Origin: Methanomassiliicoccales archaeon LGM-DZ1
GTDB taxonomy: Archaea; Thermoplasmatota; Thermoplasmata; Methanomassiliicoccales; Methanomethylophilaceae
Length of the DNA: 64,000 nucleotides
Assembly: GCA_030168595.1 (NCBI GenBank)
Contig: CP115556.1
Location: 1,364,001 to 1,428,000 of the forward strand
Direction of reading: 5' to 3'
Shown: positions 7,607-16,238 of the stretch, one piece after another
Position numbering within the stretch: the first letter of the stretch is position 1
Layout: each line of letters starts with the position of its first letter
The notes under the pieces: generated by a model
What the model saw: only the letters and a program-made list of their open reading frames with translations
Databases searched by the model: none
Told to the model about the DNA's origin: nothing
Made by a program: the position numbers and the translations under genes

Positions 7607-8611
7607 ATGCCGCAAACAAGACGCCCAACAAAGGGTTCCAGGGCATACGGCCCTAGGAAGAGAGCAAAGTCGCAGATGCCCAGGCTGGACAGCTGGCCCG
7701 AGATCTCCGGCGCGCCCAAGATACAGGGATTCGCCGGCTACAAGGCCGGGATGACCCACGCGTTCGTCGTCGACAAACGCGCGAAGAGCACCACCTCCGG
7801 CATGGAGGTCCAGGTGCCCGTGACCGTCATCGAGGTCCCGCCCATGAAGATCGCCGCCGTCAGGTTCTACGAGAACACCATTCTCGGCCTGAAGACTGCC
7901 GGCGAGGTCTGGGCCAAGGAAGCGGACATCGACCCTCTCCTGAACAGGAGGGTCAATGTGCCCAAGAAAGGAGAGCCCGACTACTCCAAGTTCGACGGCC
8001 TCGACATCGAGGACGTCCGCGTCCTCGCCTACACCCAGCCCAAGCTCGTGTCCGGCGTGCCCAAGAAGGTCCCCGACCTGATGGAGCTCAGGATCGGCGG
8101 AGGCAAGTCCGTGCAGGAGCGCGTCGATTACGCGAAGAGCATTCTCGGCAAAGAGGTCCCCGTGACCGATTTCGCCGCCGAGGGCGCCTTCATCGACGTC
8201 ATCGCCATCACCACCGGAAAGGGATTCCAGGGAGCCACCAAGAGGTGGGGAATCAAGCTGCTGTCCCACAAGAACAGCAAGCACCGCCGCGGTGTCGCCA
8301 ACCTCGGACCCAAGAGGCCCGGATACGTCAGGAGCACCGTGCCCCTGGCCGGTCAGATGGGATACCACCAGAGGACCGAGCTGAACAAGAAGATCATCAA
8401 GGTCGGAACCGACGGTAAAGAGGTCAACCCCCAGGGAGGCTTCGTCAACTACGGAGAGGTCAGGAGCACCTACGTCCTCGTCCACGGATCCGTTCCCGGT
8501 CCCGCGAAGAGGCTCATCAGGTTCAGGGACGGCACCCGCGTGCCCGCCAAGGCCGACACCAGCGCCGCCGAGGTAACCTTCGTGTCCACCCAGTCCCAGC
8601 AGGGAGCGTGA
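7607..8611 (+). CDS. rpl3: 50S ribosomal protein uL3
   Basis: First gene of the ribosomal protein cluster, 334 residues, the normal archaeal length. It helps form the peptidyl-transferase region of 23S rRNA. The start at 7607 gives MPQTRRPTKGSRAYGPRKRA and then GFAGYKAGMTHAFVVD, both typical of archaeal L3. GVANLGPKRPGYVRSTVPLA with the following basic loop marks the conserved C-terminal half. Confidence 0.97.
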   Translation: MPQTRRPTKGSRAYGPRKRAKSQMPRLDSWPEISGAPKIQGFAGYKAGMTHAFVVDKRAKSTTSGMEVQVPVTVIEVPPMKIAAVRFYENTILGLKTAGEVWAKEADIDPLLNRRVNVPKKGEPDYSKFDGLDIEDVRVLAYTQPKLVSGVPKKVPDLMELRIGGGKSVQERVDYAKSILGKEVPVTDFAAEGAFIDVIAITTGKGFQGATKRWGIKLLSHKNSKHRRGVANLGPKRPGYVRSTVPLAGQMGYHQRTELNKKIIKVGTDGKEVNPQGGFVNYGEVRSTYVLVHGSVPGPAKRLIRFRDGTRVPAKADTSAAEVTFVSTQSQQGA

Positions 8612-8616
8612 TTCGA

Positions 8617-9393
8617 ATGACCACAACCAACGTTTATTCCGTGAAGGGAGAGGTCGCCGGAACCGTCGATGTGCCCGCGGCGTTCGCCTCCGAGTACAGG
8701 CCCGACCTCATCAAGAAAGCGATCCTTGCCGCGGCAGCCAACGGAAGGCAGCCCTACGGACCCAACAAGATGTCCGGAATGAGGCACTCCGTCAGCACCT
8801 GGGGCAAGGGACGCGGTGTCGCCCGCGTCCAGAGGCTCCACGACGGAAGGAGGGCAACCCAGTCCCCTAACAACATCTCGGGACGCAGGGCCCACCCGCC
8901 GAAAGTCGAGAAGATCTGGACCCAGAAGGTCAACAGGAAGGAGCTCAAGATGGCCCGCCTCTCCGCCCTCGCCGCAACCGCCAACGCGGAGTGCGTGAAG
9001 GCCCGCGGACACGTCTTCGATGACAAGGTCTCCTTCCCCATCGTGGTCGACGACGCCCTCAACGAGGTCAAGACCGCTGCGGAGGTCAGGCAGCTCTTCG
9101 ACGCCATCGGGATCGGATACGATGTCGACCGCGCGAAGGACGGGACCAAGATCCGCGCCGGAAAGGGAAAGATGAGGAACAGGAAGTACAGGACCCCTGT
9201 CTCCGTCCTTATAGTAATATCTGATAAGGACAGGAAGGCCGCCGTCTTCTCCGGCGCCGGCAACCTGCCCGGTGTGGATGTCGAGGAGATCAGCACCCTG
9301 AACACCAGCCTGCTCGCTCCCGGAGGAGACGCCGGAAGGCTCACCGTCTACACCAAATCCGCAATCGAGAAGATCGGAGAGTGGACCGAATGA
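8617..9393 (+). CDS. rpl4: 50S ribosomal protein uL4
   Basis: 258-residue uL4, which lines the peptide exit tunnel. SGMRHSVSTWGKGRGVARV is the extended tunnel loop, and GAGNLPGVDV near the C-terminus is characteristic. The ATG at 8617 is chosen over the in-frame GTG at 8608 that overlaps the uL3 stop. Confidence 0.96.
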   Translation: MTTTNVYSVKGEVAGTVDVPAAFASEYRPDLIKKAILAAAANGRQPYGPNKMSGMRHSVSTWGKGRGVARVQRLHDGRRATQSPNNISGRRAHPPKVEKIWTQKVNRKELKMARLSALAATANAECVKARGHVFDDKVSFPIVVDDALNEVKTAAEVRQLFDAIGIGYDVDRAKDGTKIRAGKGKMRNRKYRTPVSVLIVISDKDRKAAVFSGAGNLPGVDVEEISTLNTSLLAPGGDAGRLTVYTKSAIEKIGEWTE

Positions 9394-9671
9394 AGCAGAG
9401 CGATGTGCTCATCAAGCCGTACGTGACCGAGAAGTCCCTCAACCTCATGAACGGGACTCCCATCCAGAAGTTCAAGGACGGCAACAAGATCGAGTTCCTG
9501 GTCAACAGGGACGCTGACAAGGCAGACATCAAGACCGCCTTCGAAGAGTACTTCGAGGTCAAGGTCGAGAAGGTCTGGACCAGAATCCAGAAAGACGGCA
9601 AGCATGCCATCATCAAGCTCGCGGAGGGCTACTCTGCAGAGGATGTCGGCACGAGGGTCGGAGTGTTCTGA
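9390..9671 (+). CDS. rpl23: 50S ribosomal protein uL23
   Basis: 93-residue uL23, which binds at the tunnel exit and docks SRP and SecY. VLIKPYVTEKSLNLM and IEFLVNRDADKADIK are the usual motifs. The ATG overlaps the uL4 stop (ATGA), indicating translational coupling. Confidence 0.96.
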   Translation: MKQSDVLIKPYVTEKSLNLMNGTPIQKFKDGNKIEFLVNRDADKADIKTAFEEYFEVKVEKVWTRIQKDGKHAIIKLAEGYSAEDVGTRVGVF

Positions 9672-9680
9672 GGTGAGATC

Positions 9681-10379
9681 ATGGGAAAAAGACTGATTCC
9701 GCAGAGGAGAGGCTCGGGCAGCGACCACATGCGCTCCCCCTCCCACAGGCATGTCGACGACATCAGGATCCCCCACTACGCCCAGGCGGAAGGAACCATC
9801 AAGGACCTTATCCAGGCCCCCGGAAGGACCAGCCCCCTGGCCGTCGTGGACTTCGGCGGCAAGAAGAGCTACCAGCTCGCCGTCGAGGGAACCAAGGTCG
9901 GTCAGAAGATATACATCGGCACCAAGGACGCCGATGTCGGGAACATCCTCGCTCTCGGCAACATCCCCGAGGGAACCCTCGTCCACAACGTCGAGGGACA
10001 GCCCCTCGACGGAGGCAAGTTCGTCAAGACCGCCGGAACCTCCGCGCTCGTCGTCAGCCGCGGGAAGACCGTCGTCCTGACCATGCCGTCCGGAGAGCTG
10101 AAGGAATTCGACCCCAACTGCCGCGCAGTCGTCGGGGTCGTCGCCGGAGGCGGAAGGACCGACAAGCCCCTCGCCAAGGCCGGTAAGAACTACCTGACCC
10201 TCAGGTCCAGGTCTGTTGCGAACAAGAAGACGAGCGGTGTCGCGATGAACGCGGTCGACCACCCGAACGGCGGAGGAAGCCACCCGCATGTCGGAGGACC
10301 CAACTGCCACGGCAGGACCGCGCCTCCCGGCCAGAAGGCTGGATTCATCGCGCCCAAGAAGAAGATCAAGAGGAAGTGA
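9681..10379 (+). CDS. rpl2: 50S ribosomal protein uL2
   Basis: 232-residue uL2, needed for subunit association and peptidyl transfer. It starts MGKRLIPQRRGSGS and carries GGGSHPHVGGPNC with the conserved histidine, then a basic tail ending KKKIKRK. It begins 9 bases after uL23. Confidence 0.97.
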   Translation: MGKRLIPQRRGSGSDHMRSPSHRHVDDIRIPHYAQAEGTIKDLIQAPGRTSPLAVVDFGGKKSYQLAVEGTKVGQKIYIGTKDADVGNILALGNIPEGTLVHNVEGQPLDGGKFVKTAGTSALVVSRGKTVVLTMPSGELKEFDPNCRAVVGVVAGGGRTDKPLAKAGKNYLTLRSRSVANKKTSGVAMNAVDHPNGGGSHPHVGGPNCHGRTAPPGQKAGFIAPKKKIKRK

Positions 10380-10384
10380 CCTAA

Positions 10385-10846
10385 ATGGCAAAGAAAATCA
10401 TGGGATCCGCGAAATCTTCCAGGAGAAAACTGAGGAAGAAGGCATCCGCGATCCAGGCGAGGAGGAAGAAGGAGTTCATGTTCAGGGGATACACCCTTGA
10501 ACAGCTCCAGTCCATGCCCTTCGACCAGGTCCTCGAGCTCCTGCCGTCCAGGGCGAGGAGGACCTACCTCCGCGGGCTGAACTACGAACAGCAGATCGTC
10601 TACGACAAGCTGTCCGGCGAGAACAACGGAGTCGTCAGGACCCACCGCAGGGACCTGCCCATCCTCCCCTCGTTCGTCGGGAAGACCGTCGCTGTATACG
10701 ACGGCCACCAGTTCGTCAACGTCGACATCAAGCCCGAGATGATCGGATGCAACCTCGGCGAGTTTGTGATCAACAGGAAGATGCCGCAGCACTCCGGACC
10801 CGGAGTCGGTGCGACCAGGTCCTCCAAGTTCATGCCGCTGAAGTGA
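10385..10846 (+). CDS. rps19: 30S ribosomal protein uS19
   Basis: 153-residue archaeal uS19 of the 30S head. RTHRRDLPILPSFVGKTVAV and GEFVINRKMPQHSGPGVGAT are the conserved parts; the archaeal N-terminal extension (RRKKEFMFRGYTLEQLQSM) is present. Confidence 0.96.
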   Translation: MAKKIMGSAKSSRRKLRKKASAIQARRKKEFMFRGYTLEQLQSMPFDQVLELLPSRARRTYLRGLNYEQQIVYDKLSGENNGVVRTHRRDLPILPSFVGKTVAVYDGHQFVNVDIKPEMIGCNLGEFVINRKMPQHSGPGVGATRSSKFMPLK

Positions 10847-10857
10847 GGTGTCGAATC

Positions 10858-11313
10858 ATGGCTACAAACAAAGGCTACACAACTGTTTCGGACCCCGACA
10901 CCACCGCCAAGGCCCTGTCCAAGGAGCAGCCCATCTCCCCCAAGTTCGCCCGCGAGGTCGCGGGTCTGATCAGGGGGATGAAGGTCCCCGAGGCCAGGAA
11001 GACCCTGGAGGGCGTCATCGCCAAAGAGGTCCCCGTTCCCCTGAGGAGATACAACAAGCGTGTCTCCCACAAGGCGAACGTCGGGCCCGGAAGGTATCCG
11101 GTCAAAGCGTCCAAGGCCATACTCGCCGCTCTGGAGAGCGCGGCCTCCAACGCCGACTACAAGGGACTCGACTCCGCATCCATGGAGATCTCCACGATCT
11201 CCATCTCCCGCGGACAGGTCATCCCCGGGCACAGGCCCAGGGCGCAGGGACGCGCCACCCAGTGGAACCAGGAGACCGCGAACATCGAGATCATCCTCTC
11301 GGAGGTTGAGTGA
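10858..11313 (+). CDS. rpl22: 50S ribosomal protein uL22
   Basis: 151-residue uL22, whose hairpin reaches the exit tunnel. The start MATNKGYTT at 10858 follows the uS19 stop by 11 bases. RYNKRVSHKANVGPGRYPVK and GQVIPGHRPRAQGRATQWN fit the archaeal/eukaryotic family. Confidence 0.95.
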   Translation: MATNKGYTTVSDPDTTAKALSKEQPISPKFAREVAGLIRGMKVPEARKTLEGVIAKEVPVPLRRYNKRVSHKANVGPGRYPVKASKAILAALESAASNADYKGLDSASMEISTISISRGQVIPGHRPRAQGRATQWNQETANIEIILSEVE

Positions 11314-11314
11314 A

Positions 11315-12025
11315 ATGGCATCAGAAAGGAAATTCGTCGCCGAGAACGTCCGCAGGGTCCTGCTCAAGGAGTACCTCATGAAAGAGGTCTCCCGCGCGGG
11401 ATTCGGCGGCCTCGACGTCCAGAGGACCCCCATGGGGACCCGCATCATCCTCTCCACCGAGAGGCCCGGGCTCGTCATCGGCCGCCGCGGCCAGACGATC
11501 AAGAACCTGACCACCGTCATCGAGGACAGGTTCGGGTTCGAGAACCCCCAGATCGAGGTCGAGGAGGTCAAGGACGTCTCCCTCAACGCTCAGATCATGG
11601 CTGAGAAGCTCGCCTTCTCCCTCGAGAGGGGATGGCACTTCAGGCGCGCAGGCCACGCGACCCTCAGGAGGGTCATGGACGCCGGCGCCCGCGGATGCTA
11701 CATCATCGTCGCAGGGAAGCTGAGCGGACAGAGGCACAGGACCGAGAAGTTCAAGGAAGGCTCCATCAAATACTGCGGTGAGCCCAAGATCCAGTTCGTC
11801 GACCACGGATACGCGGTCGCCAAGCTCAAGATGGGAATCATCGGAGTCACCGTGGAGATCATGCAGAACACCGCGAAGCTCCCCGCCGAGATCGCTGTCG
11901 CCGGAAAGGACGAGGCCGCCCAGAAGCTGCCCGACCTGTTCGGCCCGAACGCCGTCGCCGCGCAGGCCGCCCCCGCCGAGGGAGCAGAGCCTGCCGAGGC
12001 CGCGCCCGCTGAGGAGGCGCAGTGA
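11315..12025 (+). CDS. rps3: 30S ribosomal protein uS3
   Basis: 236-residue uS3, an mRNA entry-site protein with an N-terminal KH domain (GLVIGRRGQTIKNLT is the GxxG loop). The last 35 residues are an Ala/Glu/Pro-rich acidic tail, likely disordered, as seen in several proteins of this window (eS1 has a similar one). The ATG is one base after the uL22 stop. Confidence 0.96.
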   Translation: MASERKFVAENVRRVLLKEYLMKEVSRAGFGGLDVQRTPMGTRIILSTERPGLVIGRRGQTIKNLTTVIEDRFGFENPQIEVEEVKDVSLNAQIMAEKLAFSLERGWHFRRAGHATLRRVMDAGARGCYIIVAGKLSGQRHRTEKFKEGSIKYCGEPKIQFVDHGYAVAKLKMGIIGVTVEIMQNTAKLPAEIAVAGKDEAAQKLPDLFGPNAVAAQAAPAEGAEPAEAAPAEEAQ

Positions 12026-12027
12026 CC

Positions 12028-12231
12028 ATGGCAGCACTCAAGGTCGCCGACATCAGGAAGATGTCCGCTGAAGAGCGCAACGAGAAACTGAAGGAGCTCA
12101 GGAACGAGCTCATGCACGAGAGGGGTGTCTCCGCTATGGGAGGCGCTCCCTCGAGCCCCGGCATCATCCGCTCCCTCAGGCTCAGCATCGCCCGCATCCT
12201 GACCGTCCAGAAGGAGGAGGAGAAGCTCTGA
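12028..12231 (+). CDS. rpl29: 50S ribosomal protein uL29
   Basis: 67-residue two-helix uL29 near the tunnel exit. MSAEERNEKLKELRNELMHE and RLSIARILTVQKEE are typical. ATG 12028 is preferred to the in-frame GTG at 12022 that overlaps uS3. Confidence 0.93.
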   Translation: MAALKVADIRKMSAEERNEKLKELRNELMHERGVSAMGGAPSSPGIIRSLRLSIARILTVQKEEEKL

Positions 12232-12530
12232 TGTCTGAGATCTGCCCGAAGTGCGGCCTGCCGAAAGAGCTCTGCATGTGCGAGGAGATCGCACGCGAAC
12301 AGCAGAGCGTCAGGATATCGATTGACAGCCGCAGATACGGTAAGACCGTCACCGTCATCGACGGCATCGACGGCAACGACATCGACATCAACGACCTCGC
12401 GAAGACTCTCAAGAGCCGCTGCGCGGCCGGCGGCACCTGCAAGGACGGGCGCATCGAACTCCAGGGCGACCACAAGAAAAAGGTCAAGGCCGTCCTGGAA
12501 GAGATGGGATTCCGCACCGAAGTAAGGTAA
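12231..12530 (+). CDS. Translation initiation factor aIF1 (SUI1 family)
   Basis: 99-residue SUI1/eIF1 homologue that guards start-codon selection on the small subunit. An N-terminal zinc-type motif (CPKCGLPKELCMC) precedes the SUI1 domain with RRYGKTVTVIDGID and RCAAGGTCKDGRIELQGDHK. Its start codon overlaps the uL29 stop by one base (TGATG). This position inside the ribosomal cluster is standard for Euryarchaeota. It ends in TAA, one of only two TAA stops seen. Confidence 0.93.
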   Translation: MSEICPKCGLPKELCMCEEIAREQQSVRISIDSRRYGKTVTVIDGIDGNDIDINDLAKTLKSRCAAGGTCKDGRIELQGDHKKKVKAVLEEMGFRTEVR

Positions 12531-12534
12531 GCAG

Positions 12535-12789
12535 ATGAATCGCACCGAATTCATGAGATCCGAACTCATAGGCCTCGACGTGAGTGTGCTGTCAGCGCCG
12601 TTCTCCGGTATATCCGGAAGAGTGGTCGACGAGACGAAGAACACGTTCACCATTGAATCGGCCGGAACTGAGAGAATGGTCCCCAAGTCGGGGAACGAGT
12701 TCAGGTTCATGTACAACAACGAGCAGATAGACATCGAAGGAAGCAAACTCCTTCACCGACCCGAAGACAGGATGAAGAAGGTTAGGTGA
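12535..12789 (+). CDS. rnp1: Ribonuclease P protein component 1 (Rnp1/POP4)
   Basis: 84-residue Sm-like barrel protein, the archaeal homologue of p29/Pop4, which binds the specificity side of RNase P RNA for tRNA 5' processing. SELIGLDVSVLSAPFSGISG, then GRVVDETKNTFTIES and MVPKSGNEFRF match the family. It lies between aIF1 and uS17, the conserved archaeal order. Confidence 0.9.
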   Translation: MNRTEFMRSELIGLDVSVLSAPFSGISGRVVDETKNTFTIESAGTERMVPKSGNEFRFMYNNEQIDIEGSKLLHRPEDRMKKVR

Positions 12790-12794
12790 GAAAA

Positions 12795-13127
12795 ATGACA
12801 GCAGAAATCAGGAACATCGGCATCGAGGTCAAAGCACCGCAGGGCGAGTGCAGCGACCCGTGCTGCCCCTTCCACGGAACCCTTTCCGTGAGGGGACAGG
12901 TCATCGACGGAGTGGTCGCAAGCGTGAAGATGAACTCAACCGTCATCGTGAAGCGCGACTACCTCAAGAAAGACGAGAAGTACGAGAGGTACATGAAGAA
13001 GTCCGCAAGGTACGCGGCCCACGCGCCCGCCTGCCTCGGGCTCAAAGCGGGCGACTCCGTGAGGATCATGGAGTGCCGCCCCATCTCCAAGACCGTTTCG
13101 TACGTCGTGATCGAGAAGAGGGACTGA
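12795..13127 (+). CDS. rps17: 30S ribosomal protein uS17
   Basis: 110-residue archaeal uS17. IEVKAPQGECSDPCCPFHG is the archaeal N-terminal part, followed by the OB-fold with VIVKRDYLKKDEKYERYMK and GDSVRIMECRPISKTVSYVV. ATG 12795 is chosen; the frame upstream begins with GTG 9 bases earlier. Confidence 0.95.
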   Translation: MTAEIRNIGIEVKAPQGECSDPCCPFHGTLSVRGQVIDGVVASVKMNSTVIVKRDYLKKDEKYERYMKKSARYAAHAPACLGLKAGDSVRIMECRPISKTVSYVVIEKRD

Positions 13128-13128
13128 G

Positions 13129-13527
13129 ATGAAGGGAATCGCAGGACACCAGATCAGGGGAGTGCAGCAGGAGACCGAGCTCACGGTCATCGACAACACC
13201 GGAGCCAAGGTCATCTCCATCATCACCGTTCCCAGCTACCACGGCGTCAGCAGGAGGATCCCCAAGGCCGGAGTCGGCGACTTCGTCATCGCCTCCGTCA
13301 AGAAAGGGACCCCCGCCATGAGGAGGCAGATCGTCTTCGCCGTCATCGTCCGCCAGAAGCGCCCCTACAGGCGCCCCGACGGCACGATGATCTTCTTCGA
13401 GGACAACGCGGCCGTTCTCGTGACCGACACCGGAGAGACCAAGGGAACCGACATCAAGGGCCCCGTCGCCAGGGAGGCCGCCGACAGGTGGCCCAGGATC
13501 GCAGCGACCGCGAGCACCATCGTGTGA
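13129..13527 (+). CDS. rpl14: 50S ribosomal protein uL14
   Basis: 132-residue uL14, part of the factor-binding intersubunit face. LTVIDNTGAKVISIITV and the ending DRWPRIAATASTIV are conserved in archaeal and eukaryotic members. It starts one base after the uS17 stop. Confidence 0.96.
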   Translation: MKGIAGHQIRGVQQETELTVIDNTGAKVISIITVPSYHGVSRRIPKAGVGDFVIASVKKGTPAMRRQIVFAVIVRQKRPYRRPDGTMIFFEDNAAVLVTDTGETKGTDIKGPVAREAADRWPRIAATASTIV

Positions 13528-13531
13528 GGCA

Positions 13532-13909
13532 ATGGACATGGTTAGCAGCAAAGCAAGGGTGCAGAGGAAGGCTCAGGCCAACGCCCCTGCGCACACTAAG
13601 AGGAAAATGCTCTCCGCCCATCTCAGCGATGAGCTCGCGGAGAAGTACGGCAGGCGCACCGCGAGGGTCTGCGAAGGCGACACCGTCGCGATCGTCCGCG
13701 GAGACGAGGACATCAAAGGGACCGAGGGAAAGGTCGTCGAGGTCTTCACCAAGACCGGACGCGTCTCGATCGACGGAGTGACCATCAAGCAGGCAGACGG
13801 GACCGCCGTCGCCCGCCCGGTCCACGCCTCGAACCTCGTCATAGTCAAACTGAACCTCGAGGATCCCCTCAGGTCCAAGATCCTCGACAACAAGGAGGCA
13901 GCAGAATGA
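13532..13909 (+). CDS. rpl24: 50S ribosomal protein uL24
   Basis: 125-residue uL24, an assembly-initiating protein with a KOW motif (GDTVAIVRGDEDIKGTEGKV). Archaeal N-terminal sequence KRKMLSAHLSDELAEKYGRR is present. ATG codons at 13532 and 13538 are both possible starts. Confidence 0.94.
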   Translation: MDMVSSKARVQRKAQANAPAHTKRKMLSAHLSDELAEKYGRRTARVCEGDTVAIVRGDEDIKGTEGKVVEVFTKTGRVSIDGVTIKQADGTAVARPVHASNLVIVKLNLEDPLRSKILDNKEAAE

Positions 13910-14613
13910 GCGACCACATGAAGAGACTGGCTATGCCCAGGACCTGGGCCATCCCCAAGAAGACCCACGTCTGGGCGGCCAAGCAGAGGCCCGGAGCGCA
14001 CTCCGTGGACGAGTCCGTCCCTGCCGGCATGCTCCTCAGGGACATGCTCGGTGTCGCGGACACCGCCAAAGAGGCCAAGAGGATGATCGCCGACCGCGAC
14101 CTCATCGTCAACGGCAAGAAGGTCAAGGACGCCAAAGCGCCCGTCGGGATCATGGACACCGTCAGCATCCCGAAGCTGAACGCGAACTACAGGATGCTCC
14201 TCACCGGCAAGGGGAAGCTCACCGCCGTCCCCATCTCCGAGGAGGACACCAAGTGGTCCCTGTTCAGGGTCGAGGGCAAGAACAAGGTCGCCGGAGGCAA
14301 GCTCCAGGTCAACCTGTCCTCCGGGAGGAACATCCTCATCAGCGAGAACAAGTACAAGACCGGGGACACCCTCAAGATGACCTTCGAGGGCAACGAGGTC
14401 CTCGCAGTCTACCCCTACGATGTCAACGCCGTCGTGCTCGTCATCAACGGACGCCACGCCGGAAAGGTCGAGACCATCGCGTCCGTCAAGGACGGGTCCG
14501 CGACCGCCGCCGCCACCGTCACCTTCGAGAGCAAGACCGAGACCGTCAAGGACAACGTGTTCGTCATCGGCACCGGCAAGACCGAGATCGTTCTTCCGGA
14601 GGCTTCCGAATGA
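13906..14613 (+). CDS. rps4e: 30S ribosomal protein eS4
   Basis: 235-residue eS4, found only in archaea and eukaryotes. It has an N-terminal RNA-binding part (KRLAMPRTWAIPKKTHVW), an S4-type domain (LLRDMLGVADTAKEAKRMI) and a C-terminal KOW-like section. The start overlaps the uL24 stop (ATGA). Confidence 0.95.
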   Translation: MSDHMKRLAMPRTWAIPKKTHVWAAKQRPGAHSVDESVPAGMLLRDMLGVADTAKEAKRMIADRDLIVNGKKVKDAKAPVGIMDTVSIPKLNANYRMLLTGKGKLTAVPISEEDTKWSLFRVEGKNKVAGGKLQVNLSSGRNILISENKYKTGDTLKMTFEGNEVLAVYPYDVNAVVLVINGRHAGKVETIASVKDGSATAAATVTFESKTETVKDNVFVIGTGKTEIVLPEASE

Positions 14614-15128
14614 GCGAGAACGTCATGAGGGACCTCCGCATATCGAAGATCTCCGTCAACATCGGCGTCGGCGAGGCCGGCGAGAAGCTCGTCAAGGCCC
14701 AGAAGGTCCTCGAGATGGTCACCGGGCAGAAGTCTGTCCAGACCCTCTCCAAGACCGTCAACAGGGACCTCGGCATCCGTGAGGGCATGCCCCTCGGATG
14801 CAAGGTCACCCTCAGGGGAGAGAACGCCGAGAAGTTCCTCGCCCGCGCCCTGAGCATCAGGGAGAACCGCGTGTACGAGTACTCCTTCGACAAGGAGGGC
14901 AACATGTCCTTCGGTATCTCCGATTACACCGACTTCGACGGCATGAAGTACGACCCCGAGATCGGGATCTTCGGAATGGATGTCAACGTGGTCATCCGCA
15001 GGAAAGGCGGAGAGCGCGTCGAGAGGAGGGCTCTCCTCAGGAAGTCCATCCCCAAGGAGCACCGCGTCGGAAGGGACGAGGCCATCCAGTTCATGAAAGA
15101 CAAGTACAATGTCCAGGTGATCGAATGA
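14610..15128 (+). CDS. rpl5: 50S ribosomal protein uL5
   Basis: 172-residue uL5, which binds 5S rRNA in the central protuberance. [20 protein letters not shown] and [20 protein letters not shown] are diagnostic. The start overlaps the eS4 stop (ATGA). Confidence 0.96.
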   Translation: MSENVMRDLRISKISVNIGVGEAGEKLVKAQKVLEMVTGQKSVQTLSKTVNRDLGIREGMPLGCKVTLRGENAEKFLARALSIRENRVYEYSFDKEGNMSFGISDYTDFDGMKYDPEIGIFGMDVNVVIRRKGGERVERRALLRKSIPKEHRVGRDEAIQFMKDKYNVQVIE

Positions 15129-15271
15129 AGCCCAAGAAACAGTACGGCAGGCAGGTCGGATGCGACCGCTGCGGCCGCAGGCGCGGTATTATAAGGAGGT
15201 ACGGGATGCACCTGTGCCGCCAGTGCTTCAGAGACATGGCCCCGGAGCTGGGCTTCAAGAAATATTCGTGA
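15125..15271 (+). CDS. rps14: 30S ribosomal protein uS14 (zinc type)
   Basis: 48-residue uS14 with four zinc-binding cysteines in CDRCGRRRG and [11 protein letters not shown], ending in the invariant GFKKYS. The start overlaps the uL5 stop (ATGA). Confidence 0.95.
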   Translation: MKPKKQYGRQVGCDRCGRRRGIIRRYGMHLCRQCFRDMAPELGFKKYS

Positions 15272-15281
15272 GGTGACATGA

Positions 15282-15671
15282 ATGCAGAGCGATCCACTCA
15301 ACGACGCAATGTGCGTCATAAAGAATGCATCGGTCAACGGAAAGGCGGAGTGCATCATCGCACCCTCCTCGAAGCTGATCGGCCGCGTGCTCAAAGTCAT
15401 GCAGGACTACGGATACATCAACCAGTTCGAGTTCGTCGAGGACGGCAAAGCGGGCAAGTTCCGCGTCCAGCTCAAAGGAGCCATCAACAACTGCGGTGTC
15501 ATAAAGCCCAGGTATTCCGTGAAAGTCGCGGACATCGAGACCTATGAGGCGAGGTACCTCCCCGCCCAGGATTTCGGGGTCCTCATCTTCACCACCACCG
15601 ACGGCGTCGTCGCCCAGGACAAAGCCAAAGAACTCGGCATCGGCGGAAAACTGCTTGCATACGTGTACTGA
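15282..15671 (+). CDS. rps8: 30S ribosomal protein uS8
   Basis: 129-residue uS8, which binds the central domain of 16S rRNA. DPLNDAMCVIKNA and the ending QDFGVLIFTTTDGVVAQDKA fit archaeal uS8. It starts 10 bases after uS14. Confidence 0.96.
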   Translation: MQSDPLNDAMCVIKNASVNGKAECIIAPSSKLIGRVLKVMQDYGYINQFEFVEDGKAGKFRVQLKGAINNCGVIKPRYSVKVADIETYEARYLPAQDFGVLIFTTTDGVVAQDKAKELGIGGKLLAYVY

Positions 15672-15680
15672 GGAACAAAG

Positions 15681-16238
15681 ATGACAGTTGCAGGGATAAT
15701 CGAAAGCCACATCGCCATACCCGATGGGGTCACCGTCTCTCTGGACGGGAACACCTTGACGGCCAAAGGGCCCAAAGGTGAACTGAGCAGAAACTTCTCG
15801 CACCCCCGCGTGAATGTCGTCGTTGCGGACGGGAAAGTCACAGTCAGCTGTGAATACCCGAGGATCAAGGACAAGGCCATGGTCGGAACCTACGCCGCCC
15901 ACATCAAGAACATGATCAAGGGCGTCACCGTCGGGTTCACCTACCACCTCAAGGTCGTGTTCTCCCACTTCCCTATGAAAGTGACCGTCAACGACAAAGA
16001 GAAGAGGGTCGAGGTCAACAACTACATGGGAGGGCACGCCCCCCGTTACGCCGTCATCGTCGGCGACTCCAAGGTGAAGATCAGCGGACAGGACATCACT
16101 GTCACCGGCATCTCCATCGAGGACGTCGGCCAGACCGCGGCCAACATGGAGAAGTCCACCATGAGGGGAGGCTTCGACAAGAGGGTCTTCGAGGACGGTA
16201 TCTACATTACCGGCAAGTCGCACAAGGTGAAAGAATGA
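15681..16238 (+). CDS. rpl6: 50S ribosomal protein uL6
   Basis: 185-residue uL6 near the sarcin-ricin loop. IPDGVTVSLDGNTLTAKGPK at the start and the duplicated domain with YMGGHAPRYAVIVGDSKVKI and GQDITVTGISIEDVGQTAAN identify it. Confidence 0.95.
   Translation: MTVAGIIESHIAIPDGVTVSLDGNTLTAKGPKGELSRNFSHPRVNVVVADGKVTVSCEYPRIKDKAMVGTYAAHIKNMIKGVTVGFTYHLKVVFSHFPMKVTVNDKEKRVEVNNYMGGHAPRYAVIVGDSKVKISGQDITVTGISIEDVGQTAANMEKSTMRGGFDKRVFEDGIYITGKSHKVKE

Noticed and set aside
7444-7656. 70-codon frame (GTG start, TAG end) in the uL3 leader
   Set aside because: It overlaps the uL3 start in another frame, starts with GTG without a ribosome binding site and shows no family features. A leader peptide cannot be excluded.
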